From Thioalkalivibrio sp. HK1 (GTDB lineage Bacteria; Pseudomonadota; Gammaproteobacteria; HK1), in assembly GCA_000583135.1 (NCBI GenBank), contig JFBG01000056.1:1-52931 (forward strand): a stretch of DNA of 52,931 nt. The letters run 5' to 3'. This document shows positions 51,544 to 52,931 of this stretch, piece by piece. Position 1 is the first letter of the stretch. Every line of letters starts with the position of its first letter. Both the position numbers and the translations under genes were made by a program. The notes under the pieces were generated by a model. It ran no database searches. It saw nothing but the letters and a program-made list of their open reading frames with translations, and had not been told where the DNA came from.

Positions 51544-51867
51544 GAACTTTATTTCCATAGTCAATATTTCATCAAACAAATAACTCATCCCCAGAATGGC
51601 AGCAGTATAAATAACCCACAAATATATCAAATCTTTCAATTTGGATAATTCAATTTTGGATAATTCATTTTTTGACTTGAATAGAGATGATTCATCTATA
51701 AATGAATATGTAACCATCACCCTTTCCATTCTTCTAAGTTCTTTGGAGTATGCCTTGATGAGCTGAACGGATAATATACCAAACAACGTTCCGGTTATGC
51801 TTGCATCCATGAAAGTTGCTATGAGCCCAAAGAAAAAACCAATGATAATCCCTAGGGCTGAATACAA
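51538..51867 (-). CDS. AT-rich small membrane protein, possible cassette gene
   Basis: The 109-residue product has two hydrophobic segments near the N-terminus (MYSALGIIIGFFFGLIATFM; GTLFGILSVQLI) and one near the C-terminus (LWVIYTAAILGMSYLF), with a charged region between. It starts at a TTG (no ATG in frame) and no clear ribosome site is seen. Its GC content is visibly far lower than the neighbours, indicating horizontal origin. The stop codon lies in the attC-like site. No family is recognised. Confidence 0.6.
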   Translation of the reverse strand: MYSALGIIIGFFFGLIATFMDASITGTLFGILSVQLIKAYSKELRRMERVMVTYSFIDESSLFKSKNELSKIELSKLKDLIYLWVIYTAAILGMSYLFDEILTMEIKFI

Positions 51868-52388
51868 CTCATTAGCTATAATCGTTCGTACCGGGTTTTA
51901 AACGGATACCGCCGGCCATCCGAGAGGGCCGGGAAGATCTAAGGTTGGAGGCTTTCTCCGCTTGGGCTCGCATCTCGATCGGTGCCGGTATCCATCGGGG
52001 GATAATCCCGTCATCCCCAAATCCAACGGCGAATCGATCATGTCAATGCGCAACGACTTCGAAGAGCGGTTTCTTTCTCACCGGTAACGCCTGACGGTAT
52101 TCCACATTCCGAATACGGGAACAGAAAAATACCATCAAAACTGCCCGGCGCTGGTAGTGATTTGATATCACTGAACAAGTGCCAAGTCGATTCCGGCGAC
52201 TTGGTTGTTAATGCTCACGACATGGATTTTTCATCTATATCGATGTCATGGATACAAATAAAGGATAAGCAAATGCAACCGATAAGAACGATAACCGATT
52301 ACTTTTTTACGTCAATGGAAGAATCTCCATACCATCGCTCACCGCGTCCGATTCTCCGAGCGAGGATGCCATTCAAAGGTTAAAAGGT
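51868..52388. other. Spacer between the AT-rich gene and the second repeat-protein gene
   Basis: No gene is convincing. A short AT-rich ORF (52162-52383, TTG start) has no ribosome site or family match. Small palindromes such as AGTGAT/ATCACT near 52157 occur. The AT-richer half (52085-52330) may be foreign debris related to the cassette. Confidence 0.5.
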
Positions 52389-52931
52389 TCATCTTGCGCT
52401 GTTGTTGACCAAAGCCCCGCCGCCTCCGGTACGGGTCATCGCTTGCACCGTGAAGTGGTTGTCCGAACGCAGTTCGCACGATAGCCCCATGTTTTGCCAG
52501 CGATGGTCGATGAGCGATGACAGTTCGTCCGTTTGGATATGCCTGACCGTCAGGCGATCGATGCGGCCCACCGCCCCTTCGTGCAGCGTTCCGTCGTCGG
52601 TGTAGCAGGAAAAGGCGGTGCGGGTGCAATGCTCGCCCTTGGGAGCCAGACATCGGATACGCAGGTTCGTTTTTTCGCCCCCGTCGGTCGCGGGAATCGA
52701 CTCGATATCCGCTCTTTGCTTGCCGGTGCGAGCCTCGAGAGCGCTTTCGAGCACGGCGCTGTTGTTGACCAGCACCCCGTCGCCGGAGCGGGTCCAAACT
52801 TGGGCTCCGATGCGCTCCTTGCTGCGCAGCAGGCAACCCAAGCGACCCTTGCCGAACCATGAATCACCGGTGAGGCGGACGATATCCGAAACCCCCACCG
52901 TATGCGTTCCCCATGCCGGTATCAACTCCGG
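52389..52931 (-). CDS. Second secreted repeat protein, C-terminal part only
   Basis: The frame is open to the right edge, so only the last 180 codons are visible. They contain the paired C-terminal module seen at 49049-51190: GKGRLGC, AQVWTRSGDGVLVNNSA, then IRCLAPKGEHC...CYTDDG, RLTVRHIQTDELSSLIDHRW and MTRTGGGGALVNNSA. The gene is a paralogue in opposite orientation, facing the first across a 1.2-kb spacer. The visible ORF that starts at 52925 uses ATA and is not the true start. N-terminal repeats are expected outside the window. Confidence 0.85.
   Translation of the reverse strand, partial: PELIPAWGTHTVGVSDIVRLTGDSWFGKGRLGCLLRSKERIGAQVWTRSGDGVLVNNSAVLESALEARTGKQRADIESIPATDGGEKTNLRIRCLAPKGEHCTRTAFSCYTDDGTLHEGAVGRIDRLTVRHIQTDELSSLIDHRWQNMGLSCELRSDNHFTVQAMTRTGGGGALVNNSAR

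Noticed and set aside
52162..52383. 73-codon AT-rich ORF with TTG start
   Set aside because: No ribosome site or recognisable sequence; possibly a remnant but not supportable as a gene.
1..52931. tRNA, rRNA or prophage genes
   Set aside because: No cloverleaf with a GGTTCRA arm, no rRNA segment, and no phage structural or integrase gene was seen.

Overview
The window looks like a chromosomal segment of a sulfur-oxidising proteobacterium, most probably gammaproteobacterial and marine or host-associated. The reasons are a soxX-Y-Z-A-K cluster, cytochrome c maturation genes, several small c-type cytochromes, a PCuAC copper chaperone and a moderately GC-rich sequence with very many GATCG/CGATCG words. 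soxXYZA without soxB or soxCD beside it is the split arrangement known from Thiomicrospira-type bacteria. The lineage is an inference. No rRNA, tRNA or CRISPR array was seen.

Layout. 1-2681 (minus): 5' part of a large N6-adenine DNA methylase with a nuclease-like N-terminus, interrupted near the edge by a run of 14 G. 2814-8406 (minus): a carbohydrate/compatible-solute ABC importer (binding protein, two permeases, ATPase) ending in a mannosylglycerate-hydrolase-like glycosidase. 9133-17022 (minus): surface polysaccharide operon, with an ABC exporter, a sulfotransferase-WbsX fusion, rfbC, a sugar-nucleotide SDR, rfbD and rfbA; rfbB is absent. 17303-18723 (minus): ccmAB. 19109-20497: glutathione reductase with a clear terminator. 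20651-22933: a small secreted protein, an MFS carrier and a CDGSH protein. 23047-25076: an m5C methyltransferase and an NgoMIV-like restriction enzyme. A repeated ~107-bp promoter-leader element lies on both sides of the CDGSH/R-M block. 25659-29337: two cytochromes c, PCuAC, a 2-hydroxyacid dehydrogenase and a VOC protein. 29477-30376: an AbiJ-like gene. 30465-37718 (minus): an alpha/beta hydrolase plus a livGFHMK importer. 38096-40247: a thiolase, its DUF35 partner and an unknown protein. 40446-43809 (minus): an HNH protein with six zinc knuckles, an iron-sulfur reductase and an orphan BMP-type binding protein. 44247-48647: two unknown small genes, a thioredoxin-like gene and soxXYZAK. 49049-52931: two related secreted repeat proteins facing each other, with an AT-rich membrane gene and an attC-like palindrome between them.

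How the genes fit together. SoxXA, SoxYZ and SoxK start periplasmic thiosulfate oxidation. CcmAB, the small cytochromes, PCuAC and glutathione reductase support haem-protein and copper-enzyme assembly and redox balance. Three uptake systems and acyl-processing enzymes point to mixotrophy. The rhamnose/sulfotransferase operon and the secreted repeat proteins shape the cell surface. The methylase, the NgoMIV-type system, the AbiJ-like protein and perhaps the HNH protein are defence or genome-maintenance functions.

The signals most worth checking are the poly-G tract in the methylase, the duplicated leader around the R-M block, the attC-like site with its AT-rich gene between inverted surface-protein genes, the zinc-knuckle HNH protein, and the many short tandem duplications in spacers.
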